Shown: one piece after another, positions 19,136 through 28,461 of the stretch
How the letters are laid out: every line of letters starts with the position of its first letter
Numbering within the stretch: the first letter of the stretch is position 1
Source of the DNA: Desulfosporosinus meridiei DSM 13257
GTDB taxonomy: Bacteria > Bacillota > Desulfitobacteriia > Desulfitobacteriales > Desulfitobacteriaceae
NCBI RefSeq assembly: GCF_000231385.2
Contig: NC_018515.1
Span: forward strand, 4,608,501-4,672,500
DNA length: 64,000 nucleotides
Direction: 5' to 3'
Position numbers and translations under genes: made by a program
The notes under the pieces: model-generated
The model's input: the letters and a program-made list of their open reading frames with translations, nothing else
Database searches by the model: none
Told to the model about the DNA's origin: nothing

Positions 19136-19762
19136 TCAGATCCAACAATATCGATTCTTCGGTCTTCCTATCTTTTGATAACTAGGAATTGACTGCACCT
19201 TACCATTTTGCACAAGATAGGTAAGATATCGGTACACTGTCGGAACAGCTAACGATAATTCTTTGGCTATCTGTTCCACTGTAGTAGGTTGTTGGCAGTC
19301 AGTGAGATATCTCTCTATATAGGAAAGGGTGGATTTGCTAATTCCTTTAGTTACAAAGACTTCGTATTGCATTTTTGGAGGTGCTTGAACTGCCTTGGTC
19401 ATATCTAACAACCGCATATGCAATTGGACGCGAGCAATTAAGTCTGGTGCTTTCACAGGTTTAAGGGCAAAATCAGTGGCCCCTGCATCTAAAAAACGAT
19501 CAGCAATTTCCTGCCTTTCATCGACTGTCAGTACTAGAATAGGTATTTGCTGATCTTTTTCGCGGATCAAGCGAACTGTTTCTAAGCCATCCATTTCCGG
19601 CATATGATAGTCCACTAAAATAATATCCGCTCCATGACTTAGGAATCCCTTAATTCCCGCTCTCCCATTAGGATAGGCAACGGGATCCCATCCGGCAAAT
19701 GTAAATATTTCGCTTAAAGTATAGCGCAATGACTGCTCATCATCCATAATTATTATTCTCAT
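19136..19762 (-). CDS. Response regulator, CitB/DcuR type with winged helix
   Basis: About 208 residues. The receiver domain occupies the first 120 (acidic MDDE, phosphoacceptor Asp in ILVDYHMPEMDG, conserved Lys in FALKPVKAP). A linker leads to a winged-helix DNA-binding domain, TVEQIAKELSLAVPTVYRYL, of the CitB-like kind. The frame could start ten codons earlier, but the ATG at 19762 overlaps the kinase stop as ATGA and gives MRIIIMDDEQ. Partner of the upstream kinase. The peptide importer next door is a possible target, but this is only proximity. Confidence 0.88.
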   Translation of the reverse strand: MRIIIMDDEQSLRYTLSEIFTFAGWDPVAYPNGRAGIKGFLSHGADIILVDYHMPEMDGLETVRLIREKDQQIPILVLTVDERQEIADRFLDAGATDFALKPVKAPDLIARVQLHMRLLDMTKAVQAPPKMQYEVFVTKGISKSTLSYIERYLTDCQQPTTVEQIAKELSLAVPTVYRYLTYLVQNGKVQSIPSYQKIGRPKNRYCWI

Positions 19763-21090
19763 TGGCTTTCTCCCAGTGGCAGGGTTATCCATACCTTTGT
19801 TCCCTGACCGACTTCACTTTTTATATTAACATATCCCTCATGTCCTTCCGCAACCTGTCGCACAAAAGCCAAACCAAATCCGGGGTGGTTTTTAGTGCTG
19901 TATCCTGTCTTCCAAATTCGTTTTACGTCATTTTCCGAAATACCATTCCCATTGTCTTCTACCTCTAATTCCACAGAGTTTTCTAATGTTTTGGCGCGTA
20001 AAACAACCCTTCCGTTCTCTTGATCTTGAATGGCATCCAAGGCATTATCAATCAAATTTATAATTGCCCGAGTTAATCTGATTTTATTAATGTATAGATT
20101 TGATTGAGGCTCTCCATCCAACTCTATATCTACCGATAAATTTGTGCCGCTTAAACGACTAGCCCGAATATAATCAATTAGCTCTTTAAGCTCACACCAA
20201 TTCTTCCGATCCTCGTACAAAATTTCCGAAACCATTTTGCTCATTGAAGTAATGGAGCCATAGATAGTTTGACAGTATTCCTGCATCTTAGGATCAGGCC
20301 ATCTGGTCTCCATCAATGACACCAGCCCCTCAATAGTTGCAAGGGGAGTCTTGAGATCATGAACAAGATGGAGAACTTCACGTCCCGAGCGAGATTCATT
20401 AGCTTCAAGTTTAGCACGAAGCAAATCTTGAGATATTGCCCACCTTTCCATATATAATATCAAGTAAATCCATAAAGTTATGGCACTGGCAACAAAAATA
20501 AAAAATAACACATTGGCATAAAGTGTTAGAACTTGACCAAATCCGATCTGTATAGCTACTTGTTTTATTTTAATAGATAGTGAACCTTGTCCGAAACCAT
20601 AAGGCGTCAGAAAAGGAACCTGATTCAACCAGGCAACACCAAAAATTAATTGGGAGAAAACCAATAGTTTCATCCCCATATTTAATTTTTGTTTGCTCAA
20701 TGCCTGCATCACTACAATCGATATCCAAAGAAAAATATCTGTGGCTCCAAAACTATAGTTTAAAGGGGTAAGTTGATTAACGATTATATAAGCAAGGGGA
20801 ACAGCTGTCAGGGGAATGATGGTTTTGAATCTCGGGCAATTTAAGGCCTCCGCCATCCCGTCACCTAACATCACGACGCTTAGGAACTGTGGGATTGAAA
20901 CAATGGTATTAATTGACACAATGAGAAAAGCATTAAACATTAACGCACTACCATCTGTTTTTTGGTTCATCGTTTGGAGTAATTGATCTAATCCGATAAG
21001 CTGTGGCTTTAACCAAAACGGAATCAATATGCCCAGCAGAAATAATCCAATTCCTATCCATATCTTCCTTGATTTAATAACTCTTCCCAC
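19759..21090 (-). CDS. Sensor histidine kinase with multi-helix membrane domain
   Basis: 443 residues. Six or more hydrophobic segments fill residues 1-215. The kinase core follows: H-box LHLVHDLKTPLATIEG (phosphorylated His near 240), N-box NLIDNALDAI, DNGNGIS and GFGLAFVRQV. There is no recognisable periplasmic sensor domain, so it may sense the membrane or an internal signal. It is translated together with the response regulator through a four-base overlap. Confidence 0.88.
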   Translation of the reverse strand: MGRVIKSRKIWIGIGLFLLGILIPFWLKPQLIGLDQLLQTMNQKTDGSALMFNAFLIVSINTIVSIPQFLSVVMLGDGMAEALNCPRFKTIIPLTAVPLAYIIVNQLTPLNYSFGATDIFLWISIVVMQALSKQKLNMGMKLLVFSQLIFGVAWLNQVPFLTPYGFGQGSLSIKIKQVAIQIGFGQVLTLYANVLFFIFVASAITLWIYLILYMERWAISQDLLRAKLEANESRSGREVLHLVHDLKTPLATIEGLVSLMETRWPDPKMQEYCQTIYGSITSMSKMVSEILYEDRKNWCELKELIDYIRASRLSGTNLSVDIELDGEPQSNLYINKIRLTRAIINLIDNALDAIQDQENGRVVLRAKTLENSVELEVEDNGNGISENDVKRIWKTGYSTKNHPGFGLAFVRQVAEGHEGYVNIKSEVGQGTKVWITLPLGESQ

Positions 21091-21295
21091 AGAATTACCA
21101 TCCTTTCTCCTTAGATTATAACATGTAATTAAAATACAGATAATTTTATTTCTGCCGTGGCCGTACTTAACCTTTTTCCATCTTTGCCAAGGTGTTCTGG
21201 CTTATTATTAATTCATTGCCTACCTCCAGCGAAGTAGAATAAGGACTCCTACAAGATTCTGCTCAGGCACCTCTGATATCTTCGCTTAGATAATT

Positions 21296-21339
21296 ATGAA
21301 AAAGCTTTGAAACCATTAATCCTTATGGTCTCAAAGCTT
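21296..21339 (-). terminator. Terminator of the riboswitch-controlled chemoreceptor
   Basis: Stem AAGCTTTGA/TCAAAGCTT extended by ACCAT/ATGGT across one mismatch, then TTTTT on the minus strand, about 55 bases behind the chemoreceptor stop. Confidence 0.85.
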
Positions 21340-21394
21340 CTAGTTAATTATGTTCATTTTAAGCTTAGCTTAAATAGCTAAAATAAAAGATTGC

Positions 21395-23473
21395 TTAAAT
21401 CTTAAATTTACCAACCAAATAGGAAAGGTTTTCGCCTATTGTAGCTAAAGCCTCTGCAGATTGGCTTACTGAATTCATTGTAATCGCCTGTTCCTCTGAG
21501 GAAGCCGAAACCTCTTGGGTACTTGCAGCCGTTTGTTCAGCAATAACTCCAATCTCCTCGACTGATCTAACAGCCTGCTCACTCCCCTCAGCCATTAATT
21601 TAGTTGCTTCGGTAACTTGCTGGATTTGCTCAACCACCGTATTAATCTCCGAAACAATAGTCTGGAACGAATCCCCTGCTAGGGCAACAGCCTCTACGCC
21701 GGCAGATACTTCTGCCTTCCCTTTTTGCATAACTCCAACGGCGCGTTCAGTATCATACTGAATGTTTCCGATCAAAGTGGAGATCTGGGCAGCGGACATT
21801 GAAGACTGTTCTGCAAGTTTCCGTACCTCCTCGGCCACTACAGCAAAGCCTCTTCCTTGCTCCCCCGCCCTTGCTGCCTCAATAGCAGCGTTTAAGGCCA
21901 ACAGATTGGTCTGTGAGGCAATCCCGGTAATCACATCAACGATTTGTCCGATTTGGCTGGACTGTTCACCTAACTGAGAAATAACTTCTGCAGTTTGGTC
22001 ATTAACCTCCCGGATTTTCTCAATCTTCTCCACAGCATTTCTTGCTTGAAGGGCACCCAGTTCTGCCGCTTGAGCAGCGTTATCACTGCTATGACTGACA
22101 ATCTCAGCATTTTCCGCAACTTGTTGGGCATGTGTGGAAAGTTGCTTGATTATTTTTCCGGTTTCCCCCACTGAAATAGCTTGATCTGACGCCCCCGATG
22201 CCAGTTGTCCCAGTGTACCAGCGACTTGTTCACTGGCAGCTGTAGCTTCTTCTGCGGCAGCCGATAGTTCTTCACTCGTAGCGCCCAGAGTACTTGCAGT
22301 GTCGGCAACTTCCCTGACAATACTATGAATATCTCCAATAAACTGATTAAAGTGTTCCGAAAGTTTACCTACCTCATCATTACTTATAATATTTAATCGT
22401 TTAGTTAAGTCGCCGTCTCCTTGTGAGATATCCTTTAACACATCGCTCGTCTTCACAATAGGTTTAGTAATTCTTTCTGAAACTATAAATATGACCAGCC
22501 CAATTGCGAACAAGGCGACCATAGCAACAATGATTGAGAAGTTCCGAATGGAATTGGCTTGCTCCAAGATCGTCACCATTGGAACATTAATAACAAGGGA
22601 CCAGGGCGTTGTCGTTCGACCAATCGTCACTGGTACGTACAATCTATAATACTCATTATTGGATATCGTGTAATTCTTCCCTGCTTTAATTGTTTCCAAC
22701 GCAGCTAAATCATCAAGATCATTACCTATTTTATTAGGGTCAGGGTTTGATACATACTTACCGTCATTTGAAACAAGGCACGCATATCCGGTGTCAAAAG
22801 GTTTTATCTCGGAAATTGTCTTCTGGATAGTGTCTAAAGCTATATCTGCTCCAACCGCTCCAACAAATGTACTGTCTCCATTAATCAGTATAGGTTCAAC
22901 TAAGCTAATCATAAGGACTTCCTTGCCACGCACCGTGTACTGGATAGGATTAGTAACAGTCTCTTCCTGAGTTTTTTTAGGAGTTATGTAAAAATCCCCT
23001 ACACCCGGCGTATCATAATCCACGAGAGCATCGACTTTAATTTCTCCTGCTGCTCTATTCCAATATGGGATAAATCGGCCGGTTTCATCATGGCCTGGTT
23101 GGTTTACATGATCCGGGTCTTTCCCGTCCAGGGCATTTGGCTCCCATACTGTCCAGGTTCCCAGAAAATCTTGGTTGTCATTTAAAACGCTTAGGATCAT
23201 AGAATTCATCGTTCCACGATCAATGTTGTTTGCCTCCTTAAGGCCTTCAAAGGTTGAGCCTAAAGTTCTCACAGTATCCATAGGAACATTTAACTCATTC
23301 GTTACTTGATTAGCATATTCATATGCAGTGTGTGTAGCAGTTTCATAAGCAGCATTCTTAGCCATTTCGACAGATTTTGTCGATACAAGCAATATAACGC
23401 AAACAAACGAAACTAAAACGACCATGCCTGTTGAGAGTAATATTTTGTTCCTTAGTTTTAAATCCCTTATCAC
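21395..23473 (-). CDS. Methyl-accepting chemotaxis protein with double Cache domain
   Basis: 692 residues. Helix 1 at about 12-34, a large extracytoplasmic dCache domain ([27 protein letters not shown]), helix 2 at about 310-335 and a HAMP domain. A long signalling coiled coil follows, with the invariant tip [21 protein letters not shown] and then [16 protein letters not shown]. It reports an extracellular ligand to the CheA/CheW chemotaxis machinery. The start is GTG with AAGGGG nine bases upstream. A cyclic-dinucleotide riboswitch and a terminator lie in its leader, so receptor synthesis should respond to second-messenger level. Confidence 0.95.
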   Translation of the reverse strand: MIRDLKLRNKILLSTGMVVLVSFVCVILLVSTKSVEMAKNAAYETATHTAYEYANQVTNELNVPMDTVRTLGSTFEGLKEANNIDRGTMNSMILSVLNDNQDFLGTWTVWEPNALDGKDPDHVNQPGHDETGRFIPYWNRAAGEIKVDALVDYDTPGVGDFYITPKKTQEETVTNPIQYTVRGKEVLMISLVEPILINGDSTFVGAVGADIALDTIQKTISEIKPFDTGYACLVSNDGKYVSNPDPNKIGNDLDDLAALETIKAGKNYTISNNEYYRLYVPVTIGRTTTPWSLVINVPMVTILEQANSIRNFSIIVAMVALFAIGLVIFIVSERITKPIVKTSDVLKDISQGDGDLTKRLNIISNDEVGKLSEHFNQFIGDIHSIVREVADTASTLGATSEELSAAAEEATAASEQVAGTLGQLASGASDQAISVGETGKIIKQLSTHAQQVAENAEIVSHSSDNAAQAAELGALQARNAVEKIEKIREVNDQTAEVISQLGEQSSQIGQIVDVITGIASQTNLLALNAAIEAARAGEQGRGFAVVAEEVRKLAEQSSMSAAQISTLIGNIQYDTERAVGVMQKGKAEVSAGVEAVALAGDSFQTIVSEINTVVEQIQQVTEATKLMAEGSEQAVRSVEEIGVIAEQTAASTQEVSASSEEQAITMNSVSQSAEALATIGENLSYLVGKFKI

Positions 23474-23555
23474 TTTTATTCCCCTTCCTAGAGTTTTAGA
23501 TATTTGAAAAACAAGATTCCTTCAAATCTCATTTACATCCTAAACTAGTCCTCCC

Positions 23556-23590
23556 AATAAAAAAGCCGCCGAAATCAAACGATCGGCGAC
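23556..23590 (-). terminator. Leader terminator, expression platform of the riboswitch
   Basis: Stem CGCCGA/TCGGCG (23567-23588 overall) followed on the minus strand by TTTTTTAT. It sits between the aptamer and the chemoreceptor start, about 85 bases before the GTG, and is the obvious switch point. Confidence 0.85.
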
Positions 23591-23597
23591 AGATTTT

Positions 23598-23685
23598 GTT
23601 CGGTAACCCGGCTATCTTATAAATAAATGAAGACCCGTGGCTTTGCGTCCCCAGTTCTCACTGGGTTTGCTCTTATCGCAGAATA
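23598..23685 (-). ncRNA. GEMM-I cyclic-dinucleotide riboswitch in the chemoreceptor leader
   Basis: On the minus strand the conserved GEMM-I blocks appear in order. AGAGCAAACC is followed by a CAGT-GAGA-ACTG hairpin (GNRA tetraloop), GGGACGCAAAGCC, a short variable arm and AGCCGGGTTACCG. This is the class I aptamer for c-di-GMP. Aligned without gaps to the Vibrio Vc2 RNA, the ligand-contacting position 20 reads A here (window position 23671) instead of G. That is the change found in GEMM-Ib riboswitches that prefer 3',3'-cGAMP. A terminator follows, so control is probably at transcription elongation. Confidence 0.9.
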
Positions 23686-23934
23686 TAAAATTATTTACAT
23701 CCATTATTGGAACTATCCAAGTGACCTAATATAATAAATCGCAATTTAATATAACATATATCTACATATTGTTACAATAATTTTATTTAGCAATTTTTTA
23801 GATTGCGATACTATAGCTTCCGGCCGGTACGACACATAAGTTTAGTCCCAAAAATAGTCCATAGTACATACCTTAGTATATAAATGAATGACATCCTCAG
23901 GTTTAATCTCCCATTAGAAGGGCTGGCAAACACT

Positions 23935-24861
23935 ATGATAATTGGCATTCCCAGAGCACTTCTATATTACAAATACAAGCACCTCTGGAAAAGTTTTTTT
24001 AAGGAATTAGGCATCGATTATATCGTTAGTCCGGATACAAACAAAGAAATTCTTCGCAAAGGTTCAACCTACTCGATTGATGAATCCTGCTTATCTTCTA
24101 AGATTTACCTGGGGCATGTGGAATGGTTGTTGGATAAATGTGACTATATTCTCGTTCCCCGCTATTCAGATTATAGTAGAAATGGCACGGTATGTCCCAA
24201 GTTTCTCGCGATTTATGATTTAGTAGCCAATATTTTCAGAGACAGATCTATTAATTTATTATCTTATAGCCTTAATCCGAAGGTTACTCATGTTGAAATG
24301 GCCGCCTTTCTTAAATTGGGCAAAATCCTGGACAAAAAGAAGTCTCAAAGTTTATATGCCTACCTGAAAGCCAAACAGGCAGAAAAAAAGGCTCATTTGC
24401 TAGAGATAACTGAACAAGAGTGTCTGCTCCACGAAAATAAGCCGAAGATTTTAGTGATAGCTCACCGCTATAATATTTGTGACAAATATATTGGCGAACC
24501 TATCCTCAATATTCTACGAGAACAAGAGACTGTTCCGATTATTGGCGATATCGCTCCCCCAGAAGAGGCCTTAGCCAATTATGCCCAGATCAGCGAGACA
24601 TTGCCCTGGGTCTGCAATAGGGAGCTTGTCGGCTCCATACCCATTTATAAAGACCGTGTCGACGGTATTATCCTTATGAGTGCCTTTCCTTGTGGACCAG
24701 ACTCCCTAGTTAACGAGATCCTTATCCGACGAGTCAAGGATAAACCTATTCTAAATCTCATGATTGACGGACAAGAGGGAAAGGCCGGAATGGAGACCCG
24801 TTTGGAAAGCTTTATCGATATTATCCGGTTTAAAAAGGATGAATACAATGGAAGAAATTAA
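23935..24861 (+). CDS. 2-hydroxyacyl-CoA dehydratase-like protein (DUF2229 type)
   Basis: About 308 residues. The N-terminus MIIGIPRALLYYKYKHLWK, then DESCLSSKIYLGHVEWL and AFPCGPDSLVNEIL are the marks of the DUF2229/2-hydroxyglutaryl-CoA dehydratase-like superfamily. Isolated cysteines in those blocks are candidate Fe-S ligands. An ATG 51 bases upstream (23884) is in frame, but neither start has a good ribosome-binding site. The later one matches the family N-terminus. Function of the stand-alone protein is unknown. Together with the next two genes it forms the pieces of a large activase-dehydratase protein that in other bacteria is often a single chain. Confidence 0.78.
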   Translation: MIIGIPRALLYYKYKHLWKSFFKELGIDYIVSPDTNKEILRKGSTYSIDESCLSSKIYLGHVEWLLDKCDYILVPRYSDYSRNGTVCPKFLAIYDLVANIFRDRSINLLSYSLNPKVTHVEMAAFLKLGKILDKKKSQSLYAYLKAKQAEKKAHLLEITEQECLLHENKPKILVIAHRYNICDKYIGEPILNILREQETVPIIGDIAPPEEALANYAQISETLPWVCNRELVGSIPIYKDRVDGIILMSAFPCGPDSLVNEILIRRVKDKPILNLMIDGQEGKAGMETRLESFIDIIRFKKDEYNGRN

Positions 24862-25915
24862 GGCCAGCTATCCTCAGCTAGGGAATTATTGCACTCCTCT
24901 AGAGCTCTTATTCACTGAAGGATTTGATGTCAAGTATATTGTTCCTCCGCCTATTACCAAAAAAACCTTAGCCTTAGGAAGCCGTTACAGCCCGGACTAC
25001 GTTTGTGCACCTTTTAAATATCACCTGGGAAACTTTATCGAGACAATTGAGGCAGGTGCAAACACCCTTGTCCAAACCGGCGGAGTATGCCGGTTACAAT
25101 ATTACGGAGAACTTCACGAGCAGATTCTTCAGGATTTGGGCTATAAAGTTCATTTCGTAAACATGTCCAAGGTTCAAGACACTAATCCTCTTACCTTTTA
25201 CAACGGATTAAAAGAGATAAACCCTCAGATGTCTTTGCAAAAAATCGCAAGAATTCTGCCTGTTGTTTTAAAGATGTTTGAATACATCGACGAGGCGGAA
25301 AACTTTATCCGCAAGAACATTGGTTTCGAAAGCAACAAAGGAGCTTTTGAGAAAGTTCATGCTGCCTTTCTGAGGGATCTGCGCACCGTCCGTAACAAGA
25401 AAGAGCTTAAGAACACTTACCGGGACTATATGAAGCTCTTTAAGGGAATCGAAATAAACAAGCCTGCTGATCCTCTTAGAGTAGGAATCATCGGAGAATA
25501 CTACACCATAATGGAGCCTTTTAGTAATCATTATCTGGAGAAAGAACTGGCCCAAATGGGTATTGTGGTTGACAGATGGATGAACGTAACCAACACTTTG
25601 ATCCATTATCCTAAAAAGCAAATACAAAAACGCATAAAAAACTATGCTCAGTATCCTTGGGTGGCTACCAGCATGGCAACCATAGACCGAGCTTTAGAGT
25701 TTGCCAGAAAGGGCTATGATGGCATCATTCATGTCAAGTCTTTCGGCTGTACTCCGGAAATCGATGCCATGCCAATTCTCCAGAATATCAGTAAAGATTA
25801 TAAAATTCCTATTCTCTATTTTACCTTTGACACTCAAACCAGTGAAACAGGGTTCAATACTCGTCTTGAAGCTTTTTATGACATGATCATCATGAGAAAG
25901 GAAACAAAGAAATGA
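24848..25915 (+). CDS. 2-hydroxyacyl-CoA dehydratase-like protein, second component
   Basis: About 355 residues. Blocks with single cysteines, SPDYVCAPFKYHLGN, QTGGVCRLQYYGE and KSFGCTPEIDAMP, resemble the HgdB/HgdC-like dehydratase superfamily and could bind an Fe-S cluster. LRVGIIGEYYTIMEPFSNH starts a second Rossmann-like half. The frame is open 28 codons further upstream, but the ATG at 24848 (AAAGG ten bases before) gives the family N-terminus and overlaps the preceding gene by 14 bases. A low-potential electron-transfer or dehydratase role is inference; the substrate is unknown. Confidence 0.78.
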   Translation: MEEIKASYPQLGNYCTPLELLFTEGFDVKYIVPPPITKKTLALGSRYSPDYVCAPFKYHLGNFIETIEAGANTLVQTGGVCRLQYYGELHEQILQDLGYKVHFVNMSKVQDTNPLTFYNGLKEINPQMSLQKIARILPVVLKMFEYIDEAENFIRKNIGFESNKGAFEKVHAAFLRDLRTVRNKKELKNTYRDYMKLFKGIEINKPADPLRVGIIGEYYTIMEPFSNHYLEKELAQMGIVVDRWMNVTNTLIHYPKKQIQKRIKNYAQYPWVATSMATIDRALEFARKGYDGIIHVKSFGCTPEIDAMPILQNISKDYKIPILYFTFDTQTSETGFNTRLEAFYDMIIMRKETKK

Positions 25916-26877
25916 GCAAAGCATATTTAGGAATCGATATTGGCTCAATTTCTACTAAAGGGGTGATCATCGATGAAAAGAATAATATTAAGGCAAGTGA
26001 GTACCTGTGGACAGAGGGCGACCCTCTAAAAGCTGTCAAAAGGCTATTGTCCGCTCTAAAACTCCAACTTGCCGACAGTCAAATAAGCATTGTCGCCGTC
26101 GGAACTACAGGCAGTGCCCGGAAATTGATAGGAGCAATGACAGGGGCTACAGTAGTAAAAAACGAGATAACCGCCCAAGCCATCGGGGCAATGTCCGTTC
26201 ATCCCGAGGTCCGCACGATTATCGAAATAGGAGGTCAGGATTCAAAAATAATTCTAATCGAAAACGGTATTGTTATCGATTATGCGATGAATACTCTTTG
26301 CGCTGCCGGAACCGGCGCTTTCCTCTCCAGCCAAGCACAGCGCCTGCACATTAATATTGAGGATTTCGGAAAAATTGCCCTGCAGTCTACTAAAGCCACA
26401 CCTATTGCCGCCCGCTGCACTGTTTTTGCAGAATCTGATCTTGTGCATAAAGCCCAAATTGGTCATAAGAAAGAAGATATCGTTGCCGGCTTATGCCAGG
26501 CCGTCGTTGCTAACTATCTTAATAACGTAGGTAAGGGAAAGAAGATCACTTCTCCTGTTGTTTTCCAAGGTGGCGTAAGCAAGAACGTCGGTGTTGTTAA
26601 AGCTTTTGAGGAATTACTCGGAATGCCCGTCGCAGTAGGTCCTAATAGTCATTTGACCGGTGCTCTTGGGGTAGCGCTGCTAGCAAAAAAATCAAGAGTT
26701 GAAAAGGATTTCTTCTTTGACATCACTGATATCGAATTTAAAACAGTAGGGTATGACTGCAAAAAATGTTCTAACAACTGTGAAATTATCTGCATCTATA
26801 GAGAAGATCAAATCATTGATGCCTGGGGTAATAAATGTGAAAACGGAGCGATCACTAAATCTCCGCCTCATGATTAA
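25912..26877 (+). CDS. Dehydratase activase, ATP-dependent (BadF/BcrA/HgdC family)
   Basis: 321 residues of the ASKHA fold: LGIDIGSISTKGVII (phosphate 1), IEIGGQDSKII and FQGGVSKNVGVV. The two cysteines that bridge a [4Fe-4S] cluster between subunits of the dimer are in NTLCAAGTGAFL and AARCTVFAES. Family members couple ATP hydrolysis to one-electron reduction of a partner dehydratase or double-cubane protein. The C-terminus adds a cysteine cluster (YDCKKCSNNCEIICIY) usually seen at the activase-DUF2229 junction of fused proteins. The start overlaps the preceding stop as ATGA. Confidence 0.9.
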   Translation: MSKAYLGIDIGSISTKGVIIDEKNNIKASEYLWTEGDPLKAVKRLLSALKLQLADSQISIVAVGTTGSARKLIGAMTGATVVKNEITAQAIGAMSVHPEVRTIIEIGGQDSKIILIENGIVIDYAMNTLCAAGTGAFLSSQAQRLHINIEDFGKIALQSTKATPIAARCTVFAESDLVHKAQIGHKKEDIVAGLCQAVVANYLNNVGKGKKITSPVVFQGGVSKNVGVVKAFEELLGMPVAVGPNSHLTGALGVALLAKKSRVEKDFFFDITDIEFKTVGYDCKKCSNNCEIICIYREDQIIDAWGNKCENGAITKSPPHD

Positions 26878-26894
26878 GTGAACTCCTCCGAAAA

Positions 26895-26969
26895 GCTGAA
26901 CACCGAGACTTCGGTGGGGTTGTCCACCACCGAATATACTAAGGAACACCCACTTGAAGAAGTGGGTGT
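26895..26969. repeat. Two closely spaced hairpins without U-tract
   Basis: A CACCGAGACTTCGGTG hairpin is followed by a 10-base-pair stem ACACCCACTT/AAGTGGGTGT (26946-26969) with a four-base loop. There is no T run on either strand, so a standard terminator is doubtful. CCCACTT/AAGTGGG hairpins of this kind also occur at ends of IS200/IS605-like elements, so this could be a leftover end. No transposase gene is near. Confidence 0.4.
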
Positions 26970-27027
26970 CTCTGAATTGATTAACATTAGCTATTTGACT
27001 TAAATATCTAAGTTTTTTAGTAGAACC

Positions 27028-27924
27028 TTATTCTTCCCTAACCCCTTGTGACACACTTAATGCACCCCGTCCACGGAAATGATAGGACTCTCCAAATGCA
27101 GCACCACCTAAAATCAAAATCGCACCAAGGATTTGAACCATACTCAGATGTTCGTTGAGAATAATTGCTGAGAACACCAGAGCTGATAAAGGGTCAATAT
27201 AACTGCAGATAGCCACTGATTGGGCTGGGAGCTCATGGATAGAGGAAAAATACAAATAACAGCCAACTCCAGTATTAACTATCCCAAGAATTAAAATCGG
27301 CATAATACTTGACCTGGTTATAGAAATTATACTTTCATGCATCAATAAAGTGTAGAGAGCTACTATCATACAGGAGGTAATCAGTTGAACAAGGGTTATT
27401 TCCAGTCCATCAAGTTCTTTCACCTTTTTATTGGAAATTATCATTGCAGCATAAAGCAATGCGGAAATTATTCCGCACATCAGTCCCCAGGACATTCCCC
27501 CTGTTAGAAAATCCGAACCGTTGACGAACACCATACCCAAAACAACCAGGATAATTCCAATCATTTTGTTGATCGTCATTTTTTCCCGGAATATGTAAGG
27601 CGCAGCTGCTATTACAATCACAGGTCCACAATAGTAGGCAAGAGTTGCGGTACTAACACTGGTTAGCCGATAGGCCTCAAATAAAAATATCCAACTTAGC
27701 CCCATAGAAAATCCGGAACCTAGCAAATAAAACCATTGTTTTTTAATCTGCTCAAAATGTGGTTTTTTCCCTCCGACTATAAAAACAAGGCCTAAGAACA
27801 GGCTGCCTATAATGGTTCTTGATAAGACTATTTCCGAACTGCTGAGCAAAATATAACTGGCCACGATGCCATTTGAACCAAAAACAAGCAGCGACAATAT
27901 GTATTTCAGGTATGATCTCGTCAT
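27028..27924 (-). CDS. DMT superfamily (EamA) transporter
   Basis: 298 residues with ten predicted membrane helices in two five-helix halves, each an EamA repeat (FGSNGIVASYILLSSSEIVL in the first; MCGIISALLYAAMIISNKK in the second). The second half ends in the typical YIDPLSALVFSAIILNEHL. The family exports or imports small metabolites such as amino acids; the substrate cannot be read. It is monocistronic. An inverted repeat about 65 bases upstream of the ATG could be its operator. Confidence 0.88.
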   Translation of the reverse strand: MTRSYLKYILSLLVFGSNGIVASYILLSSSEIVLSRTIIGSLFLGLVFIVGGKKPHFEQIKKQWFYLLGSGFSMGLSWIFLFEAYRLTSVSTATLAYYCGPVIVIAAAPYIFREKMTINKMIGIILVVLGMVFVNGSDFLTGGMSWGLMCGIISALLYAAMIISNKKVKELDGLEITLVQLITSCMIVALYTLLMHESIISITRSSIMPILILGIVNTGVGCYLYFSSIHELPAQSVAICSYIDPLSALVFSAIILNEHLSMVQILGAILILGGAAFGESYHFRGRGALSVSQGVREE

Positions 27925-27988
27925 AAATTCTGCTTTCCTTTCGAACTTCTTCTCCTATTGTCTTAATCTAACACGCCCTGCTTCTGTT

Positions 27989-28010
27989 GTGTAGCATAAA
28001 AGTACTACAC
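27989..28010. promoter_or_regulatory. Inverted repeat upstream of the DMT transporter
   Basis: GTGTAG, ten bases, CTACAC. It is placed where a repressor or activator site for the transporter gene would be expected. No factor can be named. Confidence 0.35.
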
Positions 28011-28154
28011 GGGAAAATTATCTTCTCCTAATCATGAAATTTCAAGATACCCTATGCTAAGCAGTGTCAGCACAGGGTTAATGTAAAGACGGCCAAAAAG
28101 TTTAGCTACAAAATAAAAAACAGCCCTTAACTATTAACTGTCAAAAATATAGGC

Positions 28155-28445
28155 CTAGACTTTAAACTTATGTATACTTTCTAGTAATTCTGCAGCCATA
28201 TTAGTTTTGGCTCGATGCTGCGATCTGTTCCATAGAGGCAGTTTGTTCTTGAGTAGTCGCAGAGACGGTACGCGCCTGATCTGCTGTACTGACGCAAACA
28301 TTGGAAACTTCCGAACTGAGACCGTGATTTGCCGACTTCCACTAGCTATATGTTCGATGAAGCTGAGATTTCTCTCACTTTCTCAGATACCTGATTGATT
28401 ACTGAATTGATGCTTTTCCTCCGTTTAGGGCTGATAGATCTGTCT
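28155..28445 (-). pseudogene. Chemoreceptor signalling-domain remnant
   Basis: Read in mixed frames, the minus strand gives fragments of a methyl-accepting chemotaxis protein C-terminus: INQVSEKVREIS, then STADQARTVSATTQEQTA with SMEQIAASSQN, then MAAELLESIHKFKV and a stop. Several frameshifts separate them, and everything upstream of the last 95 residues is missing. It lies directly behind the orphan histidine kinase gene. Confidence 0.8.
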
Positions 28446-28461
28446 TATCCGATTCGTCACA

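Noticed and set aside
26895-26969. End of an IS200/IS605 element
   Set aside because: Only hairpins are present; no transposase or TnpB sequence and no second end. Kept as a repeat entry only.
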